A stretch of DNA of 11,429 nt from Deltaproteobacteria bacterium (GCA_016194725.1 JACQAW010000039.1:1-11429); one strand, 5' to 3'; shown: positions 1-6,756, counted from the stretch's first letter. Numbers and translations: made by a program. Notes: a model not told the origin generated them from the letters alone.

Positions 1-300
1 CCCGTGCGCACCGACGTGAAGTTCGGGCGCTGGGAAGTTTCGGCGCGCAACCGGCGCGGCGAGGAAATTCACCTGTCGGCCACGGCTCCGCGCGCGAAGT
101 TCATGGACCTGCCCTTCACCACGCCTCAGGGCCGCACCTACCACGACTTTGAAACGCTGCGCGGGCACATTCACGTCAAACTCTATAAATATCTAAAGTT
201 GATAGCGGAGCTGGACACCGACGAGGGCGGAATAGAGTACGGCTCGTTTGACAGCGGCGCGCTGGAGCCGCTGTTTACCAGTCAGGTTCAGCTTCAGTAG
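1..300 (+). CDS. C-terminal part of an unidentified protein (possibly tocopherol cyclase-like), 5' truncated
   Basis: The frame is open from the first base of the window and stops with TAG at 298-300, so only the last 99 codons of a longer gene are visible. A GTG at position 4 is in frame but has no ribosome binding site in view, and the coding text continues upstream of it, so I read this as a partial gene. The visible part is beta-strand-like: a GRWEVSA segment, an IHLSATAP segment, then an alternating stretch ending IAELDTDEGGIEYGS. The pattern of a Trp-containing strand, an L.AT strand and a Gly-rich strand near the C-terminus resembles the end of tocopherol cyclase/lipocalin-like proteins. 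That is a loose resemblance from memory, not a firm assignment. There is no transmembrane segment in the visible part. Confidence 0.7.
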   Translation, partial: PVRTDVKFGRWEVSARNRRGEEIHLSATAPRAKFMDLPFTTPQGRTYHDFETLRGHIHVKLYKYLKLIAELDTDEGGIEYGSFDSGALEPLFTSQVQLQ

Positions 301-348
301 CAGTTTCCATACGATGTAGAAGCCGTGCTTTCCAAGGTACAATGGGGC

Positions 349-816
349 ATGGGGACTCGGAATTTCGTCATCGGGGCATTGCTGGCTTTCTGCGCAGGCG
401 CGTCGCCGTGCCAGGCCGAAGAGCCCGACCCACTGGCGTTTCTTTCGGATGGCTCGCTGGAACAGGGCCAAAGCCCGGACCCCGACAAGGTGCTGAGCAT
501 CCTGGTCAAGGTGCAGGTGGTTCGCGTGAAGGTGACGAAAAATCAAAGCACCCCGGCCTCGATGACCGACCCGCTGGAATCCGCCTTCAAATCAGCTACC
601 GCCGATCGCGCGCCGGCCGCAAGCAAGACACCGGGTTCAAACCCCGTCCCGGCAGCAGCCGCACCCGCCACCACCGAGCCCCCGCCCGCCACAACTGGCG
701 GCGCCAGCACAGTTGATTTCGGCGGCACCACTGGCGCCCAGGAAGTCAAAAAAGAGCCTAAAAAGCCTGTCCCAGAGCAACTGGGAATTCCGGTGAATCT
801 TTCGCCCAAGCTGTGA
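349..816 (+). CDS. small exported protein with Ala/Pro/Thr-rich tail, function unknown
   Basis: A 155-residue protein with an N-terminal Sec signal peptide: MGTRN, a hydrophobic core (FVIGALLAFCAGAS) and a likely cleavage after CQA. The mature part begins EEPDPLAFLSDGS, contains a short hydrophobic strand ILVKVQVVRVKV (about residues 50-61), and then becomes a low-complexity Ala/Pro/Thr/Gly-rich stretch with KKEPKKPVPEQ near the end. That looks like a disordered periplasmic or surface linker. I chose the ATG at 349 because the signal peptide begins there, with AAGG at 334-337 as a weak, somewhat distant Shine-Dalgarno. An in-frame GTG at 325 would add eight residues. There is a Cys in the signal region but no good lipobox (Phe at -1). 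The gene ends 4 bases before the probable true end (821) of the convergent gene. I recognise no family. Confidence 0.7.
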   Translation: MGTRNFVIGALLAFCAGASPCQAEEPDPLAFLSDGSLEQGQSPDPDKVLSILVKVQVVRVKVTKNQSTPASMTDPLESAFKSATADRAPAASKTPGSNPVPAAAAPATTEPPPATTGGASTVDFGGTTGAQEVKKEPKKPVPEQLGIPVNLSPKL

Positions 817-820
817 TGCT

Positions 821-947
821 CTATTCGCAGGAGCTCTTGTAATACTTTCGCACGAACTCCAACCCTTCAGGGCTCATGAGCGCCGGCTCAATGCCGCCGT
901 ATTTTTTCCACAGGCTCCGAAACGTATTGCTTGACCTTGCAATATTT
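821..947 (-). other. displaced 3' coding segment of the frameshifted small gene
   Basis: In the minus-strand frame one base off from the 888-1181 reading frame, the text from about 947 down to TAG at 821-823 has no stop. It reads as ordinary protein: FRSLWKKYGGIEPALMSPEG followed by LEFVRKYYKSSCE. Its third codon positions are strongly G/C, like neighbouring genes. Upstream in the same frame there is a TGA at 949-947, so the shift must lie between 947 and 902. One fewer A in the six-A run complementary to 902-907 would join the two frames as ...VEK-YGGIEPALM. It could be a sequencing or assembly error, a true mutation or transcriptional slippage. Confidence 0.5.
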
Positions 948-1181
948 CAAAAGCTTTCGAAAGGACAGATAGGCCCGCTGGCTTGCAAGCGTGCCCAGGC
1001 TCGCGGTCTGCGGGAGCGCTGCGTAGAAGGCTTCCAGTCTCGCCTGGGTACTTTCGCGGTGCAAACAGGCCAGGGCCTCGTCGCGCACCGTCTCAAAATG
1101 CGCTGAGTCACGCAGCATGTAGTCGCCGCCCTCACCTGCCATCGCAACCAGTGCCAGTAAAAACATGAGGCTGAACTTCAT
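888..1181 (-). CDS. small exported protein, function unknown; probable frameshift near 3' end
   Basis: A 97-codon frame starting ATG at 1181 (MKFSLMFLLALVAMA, a signal peptide with likely cleavage after AMA) and stopping at 888-890. An in-frame GTG at 1187 would add two residues. The mature part is mostly helical and charged, with a Cys in ACLHRE and another in KYCKVK. The last dozen codons before the stop (VSEPVEKIRRH) have weak third-position GC. The adjacent frame, entered after about 947, continues with coding-like text (YGGIEPALMSPEGLEFVRKYY) to a TAG at 821, four bases from the convergent neighbour. I therefore think the intact protein would be about 120 residues, and that the present frame is broken near the six-A run (T run at 902-907 on the + strand). 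A perfect TATAAT lies at 1193-1188 just upstream of the ATG. No family recognised. Confidence 0.55.
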   Translation of the reverse strand: MKFSLMFLLALVAMAGEGGDYMLRDSAHFETVRDEALACLHRESTQARLEAFYAALPQTASLGTLASQRAYLSFRKLLKYCKVKQYVSEPVEKIRRH

Positions 1182-1200
1182 GCTCACATTATAAACCAGC

Positions 1201-1229
1201 TTGGCAGATTGCGAGTGCTCACCTAGTGT
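1201..1229 (+). promoter_or_regulatory. candidate sigma70-type promoter for the 1257 gene
   Basis: TTGGCA (1201-1206, five of six matches to TTGACA), a 17-base spacer, then TAGTGT (1224-1229, three of six matches to TATAAT). Transcription would start near 1236, just before the GGGGGA ribosome binding site. The 7-base sequence TGCTCAC occurs at 1181-1187 and again at 1216-1222, inside the spacer. This is motif reading only. Confidence 0.35.
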
Positions 1230-1256
1230 TTTTCAAACTTCAGGGGGAAAAATCTT

Positions 1257-1676
1257 ATGAAATTTATCGCGATCCTGGCCTTTTTTGCCGCTATCCCATG
1301 TTTTGCGCATCTTGAGCTTGGCGAATACCGTGGCGTCACCGAAAAGGGCGAAGCCTGCTCTTTCAAAGTGCTCACCACTGGCTTTGCTTACGACCTGGCT
1401 CACCCGCTCAACGAGCGTGCCACCATCGAGGTTCAAGGCACGCAGCTGCAGCTGAGCCACCCGTCGCAAATCGATATCGAGCAAAACCACGTCGGTTTTG
1501 ATCACGATCACTTGACTGGCGTGCAGGGCACGACATACGGAGGCTTTGCGGGCGTGCTTACGATGAGTCATGCGCCGGGGCACCACGGGCCGACGGTGCT
1601 GACGCTGGTTCGACATAACTATAAGAATGCGGCGGACTCGAGCCGCGCTACTTGCTCTGATCTCGCGCATCAGTAG
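1257..1676 (+). CDS. small secreted His-rich beta-type protein, function unknown
   Basis: A 139-residue protein starting at ATG 1257 with a strong Shine-Dalgarno (AGGGGGA around 1242-1248). MKFIAILAFFAAIPCFA is a clear signal peptide with likely cleavage after CFA, giving a mature protein beginning HLELGEYRG. The body alternates polar and hydrophobic residues, as in a small beta-barrel (GEYRGVTEKGEACSFKVLT, TIEVQGTQLQLSH, GGFAGVLTMS). Mature cysteines are at residues 34 and 133, near the two ends, and could form one disulfide. Histidines cluster in HVGFDHDHLTG and HAPGHHGP, so metal binding is possible but unproven. It lies divergent from the 888-1181 gene and convergent to the helicase. No family recognised. 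Confidence 0.8.
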   Translation: MKFIAILAFFAAIPCFAHLELGEYRGVTEKGEACSFKVLTTGFAYDLAHPLNERATIEVQGTQLQLSHPSQIDIEQNHVGFDHDHLTGVQGTTYGGFAGVLTMSHAPGHHGPTVLTLVRHNYKNAADSSRATCSDLAHQ

Positions 1677-1684
1677 ATCGGTTA

Positions 1685-1760
1685 CAGGGACAGGAACGGG
1701 ACCCGGGTCAGGGACAGGTACCGTTCACTGTCAACCGGTCACAGGTCACGGGACACCGGT
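1685..1760. repeat. repeat-rich convergent intergenic spacer
   Basis: The gap between the converging 1257-1676 gene and the helicase is built from short repeated pieces. CAGGGACAGG occurs twice (1685-1694 and 1709-1718). A perfect 10-base palindrome GACCCGGGTC lies at 1700-1709. ACCGGT, itself a palindrome, occurs at 1734-1739 and 1755-1760, and could also form a 6-bp stem. This looks like a remnant of a dispersed intergenic repeat or a weak bidirectional terminator. There is no T-run after a stem, so I do not call a terminator. Confidence 0.5.
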
Positions 1761-1765
1761 AGTTT

Positions 1766-4297
1766 CTAGATTTGTCTGATTCCCACTAATGTAAGTACGG
1801 GCCGGCTGGCTTCGCGCGAGGCCGCAAGCTCCACCCTGAACTCAACCACCCAGTCATTGTGCTCTTCGGCGTCCCTCAGCATCTGCTGCACCACCCAAGC
1901 CGCGCCGGTTTCGTCGGGACTGATACTCGTGTGCTGCGGATTTCTAGCCTTGGTATCCGTCAAAATGCGAGCGTGCTCGGAATAAAATGGGGCGAGCCGC
2001 GCCTTGAGCGAATCAGGGGTATCGGCCGTCTGAACCTGGGCCACCGCCGCCTCATAGTCCCCGCTGGCCAGCGCGCGCACAAAACGAAACACCTCGTTGC
2101 GCACCTGGATCGTGAAGGCCCGTTTGTCGCGCGTAACGTCAGCGGCGCGCGCGGCGGCTTCGGCCAGCGCCTCCGCGTCGGCATTGGAAGCGGCGGGCAC
2201 GTACAATGGATTGCGCAGCTGCTCCCACTCGTCAAGCAGACTGGAATCGATCGACCGAATCATGGTGCCCAGGTAATCGATGATGGCCTCGACCTCTTCG
2301 GTTCGGGCGGCGGCAGGCACGGTTTGCACGAGCACCTTGTACACCTGCGACAGGTAGCGCAGCAAAATCCCCTCAGCGCGCTGCAAGTCATAATCACGGA
2401 TATACTCCGTGAAAGATTGAAACGTCTCGAACAGCTCGCGCGCAATCGACTTGGGACGAATGTTTTCCTGACCCACCCAAGGGTGCGCCGCGGAAAACGT
2501 ATTAAACGTCTCGTAGATGAAGTCACGATTGGGCTTGGGGTACTCGAGCTTTTCAAGTTCCGCGATGCGATCGTCAAAGTCCAGGCCCTGCATCTTGAGC
2601 TCGCCCATCTTGATCGTCTTGAGGCGGTCCAGCTGCTTGCGCAGAATCAGATCCGGATCCTCCAGAATCGACTCCACCAACGTCAATAAATCCACGGCGT
2701 AATCTTCGTGCTCGGGGTCCAGAGCCTGAATCGCGTCCAGCAGATAAAGCGAAAGCGTGTGGTTTAGCGAGAAGTCTTGCTGAAGGTCGATATTGATTCT
2801 GAGCGGCTTGAATTCGATGATTTTTCGATCCACCAGCGAGCGAAAGAGCTGAAAGGCCGTGCGGCCCAGGCGCTTGCGGGTGACTTCGGTTTCGTGACAA
2901 TCGCGAATAATTCGCTGCATGGCGCGTCGCCCGTCGCTGCCGTCGTCGTCAAGCTGGCGGCCCAGCACATTGAGCAGCATGGCGTGCGACACCTGAAAAC
3001 GCGAGATGAGCGGCTCGGGCATTCCCTTGACCAGCTTGTCAAACGTCTCGCGGGTCCAGGGCAGGTAGCCTTTTTCGGGTGGTTTCTTTTTCACCAGCTT
3101 CTTGAGCTTTTTGGCGTCGCCAGCGGCTTTGCTTTCCTGCCGCAAGTTCTCGATGATGTGCTCGGGCGCCTGCACCACCACCGTGCCCTGGGTATCAAAG
3201 CCCCGGCGCCCGGCACGGCCGCTGATCTGCTGAAAGTCGCGCACGCTCAGAATGGTGGTTTTTTCGCCGTCGTATTTGCACAGCTTGGTGAACAGCACCG
3301 TGCGGATGGGAATATTCACGCCCACGCCAAGCGTGTCGGTGCCGAAGATGATCTTGAGCAGCCCGCGCTGGGCGAGCTTTTCGACTAAAATACGGTACTT
3401 GGGCAGCAGCCCCCCATGGTGCAGGCCCAAGCCATGTTTTAAAAATTTCTGGATCTCCTTGCCGTAGGGGCTCGTGAATTTGGTGCCTTCGAGCGCTTCG
3501 GCAATCGTCTTTTTCTCTTCTTTGGTGCAAAAGTCCAGGCTCATGAAGTTCTGCGCCTCTTCGGCGCATTCCCTTTGAGTGAACTGCACCAGGTAGATCG
3601 GGGTTTTTCCCGAGGCAATCAGCCGCGCCACGGTTTCATGCAGCGGTGTTTCGCCATATTCGTAGTCCAGCGGCACCGGACGCTCGGCCGACCGCACCAC
3701 GACGGTTTCGCGCTGGTTCAACCTGGTCAGCGCCGTTTCGAACGGCGACGGGTCGCCAATGGTGGCCGACATGAGCAGAAAGCGCGACTGGGGCATGGTC
3801 AGGAGCGGAATTTGCCAAGCCACCCCGCGCTCGCGGTCGGAGTAATAATGGAACTCGTCCATGATCACGTCGTCAAACGGTGCGCGCCTGCCCAGGCGCA
3901 GGGCGTCGTTGGAAAGAATTTCGGCGGTACAGCAAAGTATGGGCGCGCCGGGGTTCACGCTGGCGTCGCCCGTAATCATGCCCACCTGCTCGGGACCAAA
4001 ATCGCGGCAGAGCGCGAGAAATTTCTCGTTCACCAGCGCTTTGATGGGGCACGTGTAAATCGAGCGCTTGCCGTGCGCCAACGCGTGAAAATGCAAGGCC
4101 GCAGCCACCAGCGACTTGCCGGAACCGGTGGGCGTGTTGAGAATGACGTTCTTTCCGCCATACAGCTCAAGAATCGCCTCTTCCTGGGCCGGATATAGCT
4201 CGAGCCGGGCGTCGGCGACGTATTCCAGAAAGCGGTCAAGGGTCTGGCTCTCGGCTTCGGCCACGGTGGGCAGACGCTCGAAGAGGGGCCAAGCCAT
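1766..4297 (-). CDS. Ski2-like DEAD/DEAH-box helicase with DUF3516-type C-terminal region
   Basis: An 843-residue superfamily 2 helicase, probably cytoplasmic and acting on RNA, though the substrate is not shown by sequence. Motifs are in order: Q-like YPAQEEAI at 35-42, Walker A TPTGSGKS at 55-62, CPIKALVNEKF (motif Ia) at 83-93, DEFH (motif II) at 147-150, SAT (motif III) at 177-179, GLHHGGLLP at 291-299, GTDTLGVGVN (motif V) at 319-328 and QISGRAGRRG (motif VI) at 357-366. A Lys-rich stretch lies near 390-410. The remaining ~430 residues are largely helical and match the placement of the DUF3516 region of bacterial Ski2-like helicases of this size. The ATG at 4297 lies 3 bases after the ABC-F stop, so the two are almost certainly one operon. 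All catalytic motifs are intact. Confidence 0.92.
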   Translation of the reverse strand: MAWPLFERLPTVAEAESQTLDRFLEYVADARLELYPAQEEAILELYGGKNVILNTPTGSGKSLVAAALHFHALAHGKRSIYTCPIKALVNEKFLALCRDFGPEQVGMITGDASVNPGAPILCCTAEILSNDALRLGRRAPFDDVIMDEFHYYSDRERGVAWQIPLLTMPQSRFLLMSATIGDPSPFETALTRLNQRETVVVRSAERPVPLDYEYGETPLHETVARLIASGKTPIYLVQFTQRECAEEAQNFMSLDFCTKEEKKTIAEALEGTKFTSPYGKEIQKFLKHGLGLHHGGLLPKYRILVEKLAQRGLLKIIFGTDTLGVGVNIPIRTVLFTKLCKYDGEKTTILSVRDFQQISGRAGRRGFDTQGTVVVQAPEHIIENLRQESKAAGDAKKLKKLVKKKPPEKGYLPWTRETFDKLVKGMPEPLISRFQVSHAMLLNVLGRQLDDDGSDGRRAMQRIIRDCHETEVTRKRLGRTAFQLFRSLVDRKIIEFKPLRINIDLQQDFSLNHTLSLYLLDAIQALDPEHEDYAVDLLTLVESILEDPDLILRKQLDRLKTIKMGELKMQGLDFDDRIAELEKLEYPKPNRDFIYETFNTFSAAHPWVGQENIRPKSIARELFETFQSFTEYIRDYDLQRAEGILLRYLSQVYKVLVQTVPAAARTEEVEAIIDYLGTMIRSIDSSLLDEWEQLRNPLYVPAASNADAEALAEAAARAADVTRDKRAFTIQVRNEVFRFVRALASGDYEAAVAQVQTADTPDSLKARLAPFYSEHARILTDTKARNPQHTSISPDETGAAWVVQQMLRDAEEHNDWVVEFRVELAASREASRPVLTLVGIRQI

Positions 4298-4300
4298 GAC

Positions 4301-5902
4301 TTACTCGAGGCCCTTCTTGTGCAGATACTCGTCGTAGCTCATGTCGTAGTCTGAAATTCCGGCGCGGCTGAATTCAATGACCCGGTTTGCCACGGTCTGC
4401 ACAAACTGATGGTCGTGCGAGGTAAACAGCACCGTGCCATTGAAGCTCTTGAGCGAGTCATTGAGCGCCGTGATGGACTCCAGATCCAGATGATTCGTGG
4501 GTTCGTCGAGCACCAGCACGTTGGCGCCCGACAGCATCATGCGCGAGAGCATGCAACGCACGCGCTCGCCCCCCGAAAGCACGTTGGTCTTTTTCATCGA
4601 CTCATCGCCCGTGAAAAGCATGCGGCCCAGAAACCCGCGCACGAAGTTTTCGGACTGGTCCTTCGAAAACTGGCGCAGCCAGTCGACCAGCGTCAGCGGA
4701 TTGCCTTGAAAGTATTTCGCGTTGTCCTTGGGAAAGTAAGTCTGCGACGTGGTGACGCCCCAGTTGAAAGCGCCCGAATCAGCCTTTTCCTCGCCTACCA
4801 GTATCGAGAAAAGCATGCTGATCGAATTCGAAGACGCTTCGCTGTCCTCCGTGAAAACGATCTTGTTGCCCTTGTGCACGGTAAACGAAACGTTATTGAG
4901 CAACCGCACGCCATCCACCGTCTTGTTCAGCTCGCGCACCATCAGCAGCTGGTCACCCGCCTCGCGTTCGGGCTTGAAGCTCACGAAGGGATAGCGGCGC
5001 GTGGACGGCACGATGTCTTCGATGGTCAGCTTTTCGAGCATCTTTTTGCGCGAAGTGGCTTGCTTGGATTTGGAGGCGTTGGCGCTGAAGCGCGCTATAA
5101 ACGCCTTGAGGTCATCGGCTTTGTCTTTGGTGCGCTTTTGCGAATCTTGAAGAAGCTTCAGGGCCAGCTGGCTGGACTCGTACCAGAAGTCATAGTTGCC
5201 GGTGCGCAACGTGATCTTGCCGAAGTCGATGTCGGCCATGTGGGTGCACACCTTGTTCAGGAAATGGCGGTCATGCGATACCACGACGACCGTTTTCTCG
5301 TAGTTGGCCAAAAACTCCTCGAGCCAGTGAATCGCGGCGATGTCCAGATGGTTGGTGGGTTCGTCGAGCAGCAGAATATCGGGGCTGCCGAACAGGGCCT
5401 GCGCCAGCAGGACTTTCACTTTTTCCGCGCCGCTCAGGTCGCGCATGAGCTTTTCGTGGCTCTCGGTCTTGATTCCCAAGCCATCGAGCAGCACGGCGGC
5501 GTCGGATTCGGCGGTCCAGCCGCCCAAGTCGGCAAAAAGGCCTTCCAGCTCGCCCGCCTTGATACCGTCTTCATCAGTCATCTCAGGCTTCGCGTAGAGC
5601 GCCTCTTTTTCAGCGATTAGCGAGGACAGGCGCGGCTGGCCCAGCATGACCGTCTTGAGCACCGCCAGGTCGTCGAACTGAAAATGGTCCTGTTTCAGCA
5701 CAGCCAGGCGTTCGCCCGGCGTAATGCTGACCACACCGGTATTGGCCGAAACGTCACCGGACAAAATCTTGATGAAAGTCGATTTACCCGCGCCATTGGC
5801 GCCGATCAACCCGTAACAGTTGCCCGGCACGAACTTGATATTGACGTCTTCGAACAGCTTCTGGCTGCCGAAGCTCAGGCTGATATTGCTGGTGGTAATC
5901 AT
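4301..5902 (-). CDS. YbiT-like ABC-F ATPase with degenerate second Walker A
   Basis: A 533-residue twin-ATPase protein without membrane segments, of the ABC-F class whose known members act at the ribosome. NBD1 is complete: Walker A GANGAGKS at 34-41, signature LSGAE at 156-160, ILLLDEPTNHLD at 176-187 and the SHDRHFLN switch region at 209-216. The linker carries RFSANASKSKQATSR (271-285), characteristic of the YbiT-type subgroup. NBD2 keeps LSGGE (442-446), VLVLDEPTNHLD (462-473) and SHDH (495-498). Where its P-loop should be there is TEDSEASSNS (351-360), with no glycines and no lysine. ATP site 2 is therefore probably altered or non-hydrolytic. The ATG at 5902 has only a weak Shine-Dalgarno. 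The gene is first in the operon with the helicase and divergent from the PilZ-like gene, 51 bases away. Confidence 0.93.
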   Translation of the reverse strand: MITTSNISLSFGSQKLFEDVNIKFVPGNCYGLIGANGAGKSTFIKILSGDVSANTGVVSITPGERLAVLKQDHFQFDDLAVLKTVMLGQPRLSSLIAEKEALYAKPEMTDEDGIKAGELEGLFADLGGWTAESDAAVLLDGLGIKTESHEKLMRDLSGAEKVKVLLAQALFGSPDILLLDEPTNHLDIAAIHWLEEFLANYEKTVVVVSHDRHFLNKVCTHMADIDFGKITLRTGNYDFWYESSQLALKLLQDSQKRTKDKADDLKAFIARFSANASKSKQATSRKKMLEKLTIEDIVPSTRRYPFVSFKPEREAGDQLLMVRELNKTVDGVRLLNNVSFTVHKGNKIVFTEDSEASSNSISMLFSILVGEEKADSGAFNWGVTTSQTYFPKDNAKYFQGNPLTLVDWLRQFSKDQSENFVRGFLGRMLFTGDESMKKTNVLSGGERVRCMLSRMMLSGANVLVLDEPTNHLDLESITALNDSLKSFNGTVLFTSHDHQFVQTVANRVIEFSRAGISDYDMSYDEYLHKKGLE

Positions 5903-5904
5903 TC

Positions 5905-5933
5905 TTGGGTCTTAGCACGCTTGGTGTTAAAAT
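5905..5933 (+). promoter_or_regulatory. candidate promoter of the PilZ-like gene
   Basis: Within the 51-base gap between the divergent ABC-F and PilZ-like genes, TTGGGT (5905-5910) is followed by a 17-base spacer and TAAAAT (5928-5933, five of six). A TG at 5925-5926 makes it an extended -10. The predicted start near 5940 leaves a very short leader before the ribosome binding site at 5942. Opposing ABC-F transcription must start within or beyond the same short region. Confidence 0.45.
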
Positions 5934-5941
5934 CGAAGCCA

Positions 5942-5948
5942 AAGGAAG
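5942..5948 (+). promoter_or_regulatory. ribosome binding site that fixes the TTG start of the PilZ-like gene
   Basis: AAGGAAG lies 5 bases upstream of TTG at 5954. The open frame extends far upstream through the ABC-F gene on the other strand, but only this TTG combines a Shine-Dalgarno, a position beyond the divergent gene and a coding-like N-terminus. Confidence 0.6.
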
Positions 5949-5953
5949 CCAAA

Positions 5954-6643
5954 TTGCTCAAGAAACTCAAGCGGGTATTCAAAGCCCAAAGAAAACGCGC
6001 CCGCGTGCCACGTGGGCCGCGGCTCGAGATTCACCCGCTTTCGGGAATCCTGTTTTCACTCGAGGACCCCCGTTACCCGCGTATCGACTTCGAGGTCGTC
6101 AACCTGTCCGAGGACGGCATTGGCCTGTGCAACGCCCCGGTGATCAAGCGTCCATCGGCAGGCAGCCGCCTGTCGGGCACCATGGTGCTGCCAGGCGGGC
6201 GATGTAAAACCGAGCTTGTCGTCGTGCACGCCTCGGCCACCACGATTGGCTGCTCCTTTCCGCAAAGCTCCGGAATTCGGACTCAGGTCCAGCAGCTCTT
6301 TGCCCTGGAGCTCTCGGCCATGAACCTGATCGAGGTGCCTGCCGGCGAAGTCAAAGCCACGGCCGACGGCACCGTCCGCAGATTTCGCAGCCGCAACAAC
6401 TGCGAGCTTATTTTCGTCGAACAGGACCAGGCCATCGTGCGTTTTCAGCTTTCGTTTTTCGGAAACTACATCGAAGGCGGCGCGGGGCTCAAAACCAAGT
6501 TCGGCTTTCTGACGGCTACCTCGCTGGTGCGGCTCGTGCCCGCGCTCTCGTCCGAGGTTTTAAAATCAGCCCGGCGTTTTCTGGACCACGTTCCGCAGCT
6601 CAGCCCGTTCCAGCGCGCTTATCTTCAAAAATCGATCAAATAA
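5954..6643 (+). CDS. PilZ-like domain protein (putative c-di-GMP effector), TTG start
   Basis: A 229-residue cytoplasmic protein with a very basic N-terminus (MLKKLKRVFKAQRKRARVPR). RKRAR at 13-17 fits the RxxxR c-di-GMP motif, and NLSEDG at 50-55 fits the [DN]xSxxG motif. The following text (IGLCN, then RLSGTMVLPG, then ELVVVHASATTIGCSFP) has the strand pattern of a PilZ barrel. Canonical PilZ domains bind cyclic di-GMP, so a regulatory role is inferred. Residues ~120-229 form a second region I cannot name, including LIFVEQDQAIVRFQLSFFGN and a helical C-terminus (SEVLKSARRFLDHVP). It could be a second degenerate barrel or an output domain. The start is TTG at 5954 with AAGGAAG upstream; the frame is open further left, but that region encodes the ABC-F protein on the opposite strand. 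No terminator is obvious after the stop. Confidence 0.75.
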   Translation: MLKKLKRVFKAQRKRARVPRGPRLEIHPLSGILFSLEDPRYPRIDFEVVNLSEDGIGLCNAPVIKRPSAGSRLSGTMVLPGGRCKTELVVVHASATTIGCSFPQSSGIRTQVQQLFALELSAMNLIEVPAGEVKATADGTVRRFRSRNNCELIFVEQDQAIVRFQLSFFGNYIEGGAGLKTKFGFLTATSLVRLVPALSSEVLKSARRFLDHVPQLSPFQRAYLQKSIK

Positions 6644-6693
6644 GCCATAAACCACCGCGGCACTCGGACGCGTCGCTCCTAGCGCAGGCATTC

Positions 6694-6722
6694 TAGACAC
6701 CCTTCAAAGAATAAGTTGTTAT
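6694..6722 (+). promoter_or_regulatory. candidate promoter of the first KGGQ-repeat gene
   Basis: TAGACA (6694-6699), a 17-base spacer and TGTTAT (6717-6722). The matching position before the paralogous gene has TCGACA-17-TGTTAT, with all distances to the ribosome binding site and ATG identical. That conservation between otherwise diverged spacers is the main support. The individual hexamers match sigma70 consensus only moderately. Confidence 0.4.
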
Positions 6723-6751
6723 TCAAATGTAAACGTAACCACTTTATAAAT

Positions 6752-6756
6752 GGAGG
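6752..6756 (+). promoter_or_regulatory. ribosome binding site deciding the start of the first KGGQ-repeat gene
   Basis: GGAGG lies 8 bases before ATG at 6765. An in-frame ATG at 6750 overlaps this site and is not used in the paralogue, where GGAGG (7317-7321) sits the same 8 bases from its ATG. The start at 6765 also gives a clean signal peptide. Confidence 0.8.

Noticed and set aside
4409..5620. Long + strand open frame (about 400 codons) opposite the ABC-F gene
   Set aside because: It mirrors the codon bias of a clearly real ABC-F gene with all family motifs on the minus strand, and its translation has no domain character.
5684..5953. Upstream extension of the PilZ-like frame to an ATG at 5684
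   Set aside because: It would lie inside the ABC-F gene on the other strand and gives a non-conserved N-terminus; the TTG at 5954 has its own Shine-Dalgarno.
6745..6750. TATAAA just before the GGAGG of copy 1 (and its equivalent in copy 2) as a -10 box
   Set aside because: Transcription would begin at or after the ribosome binding site, removing it; the upstream TGTTAT fits better.
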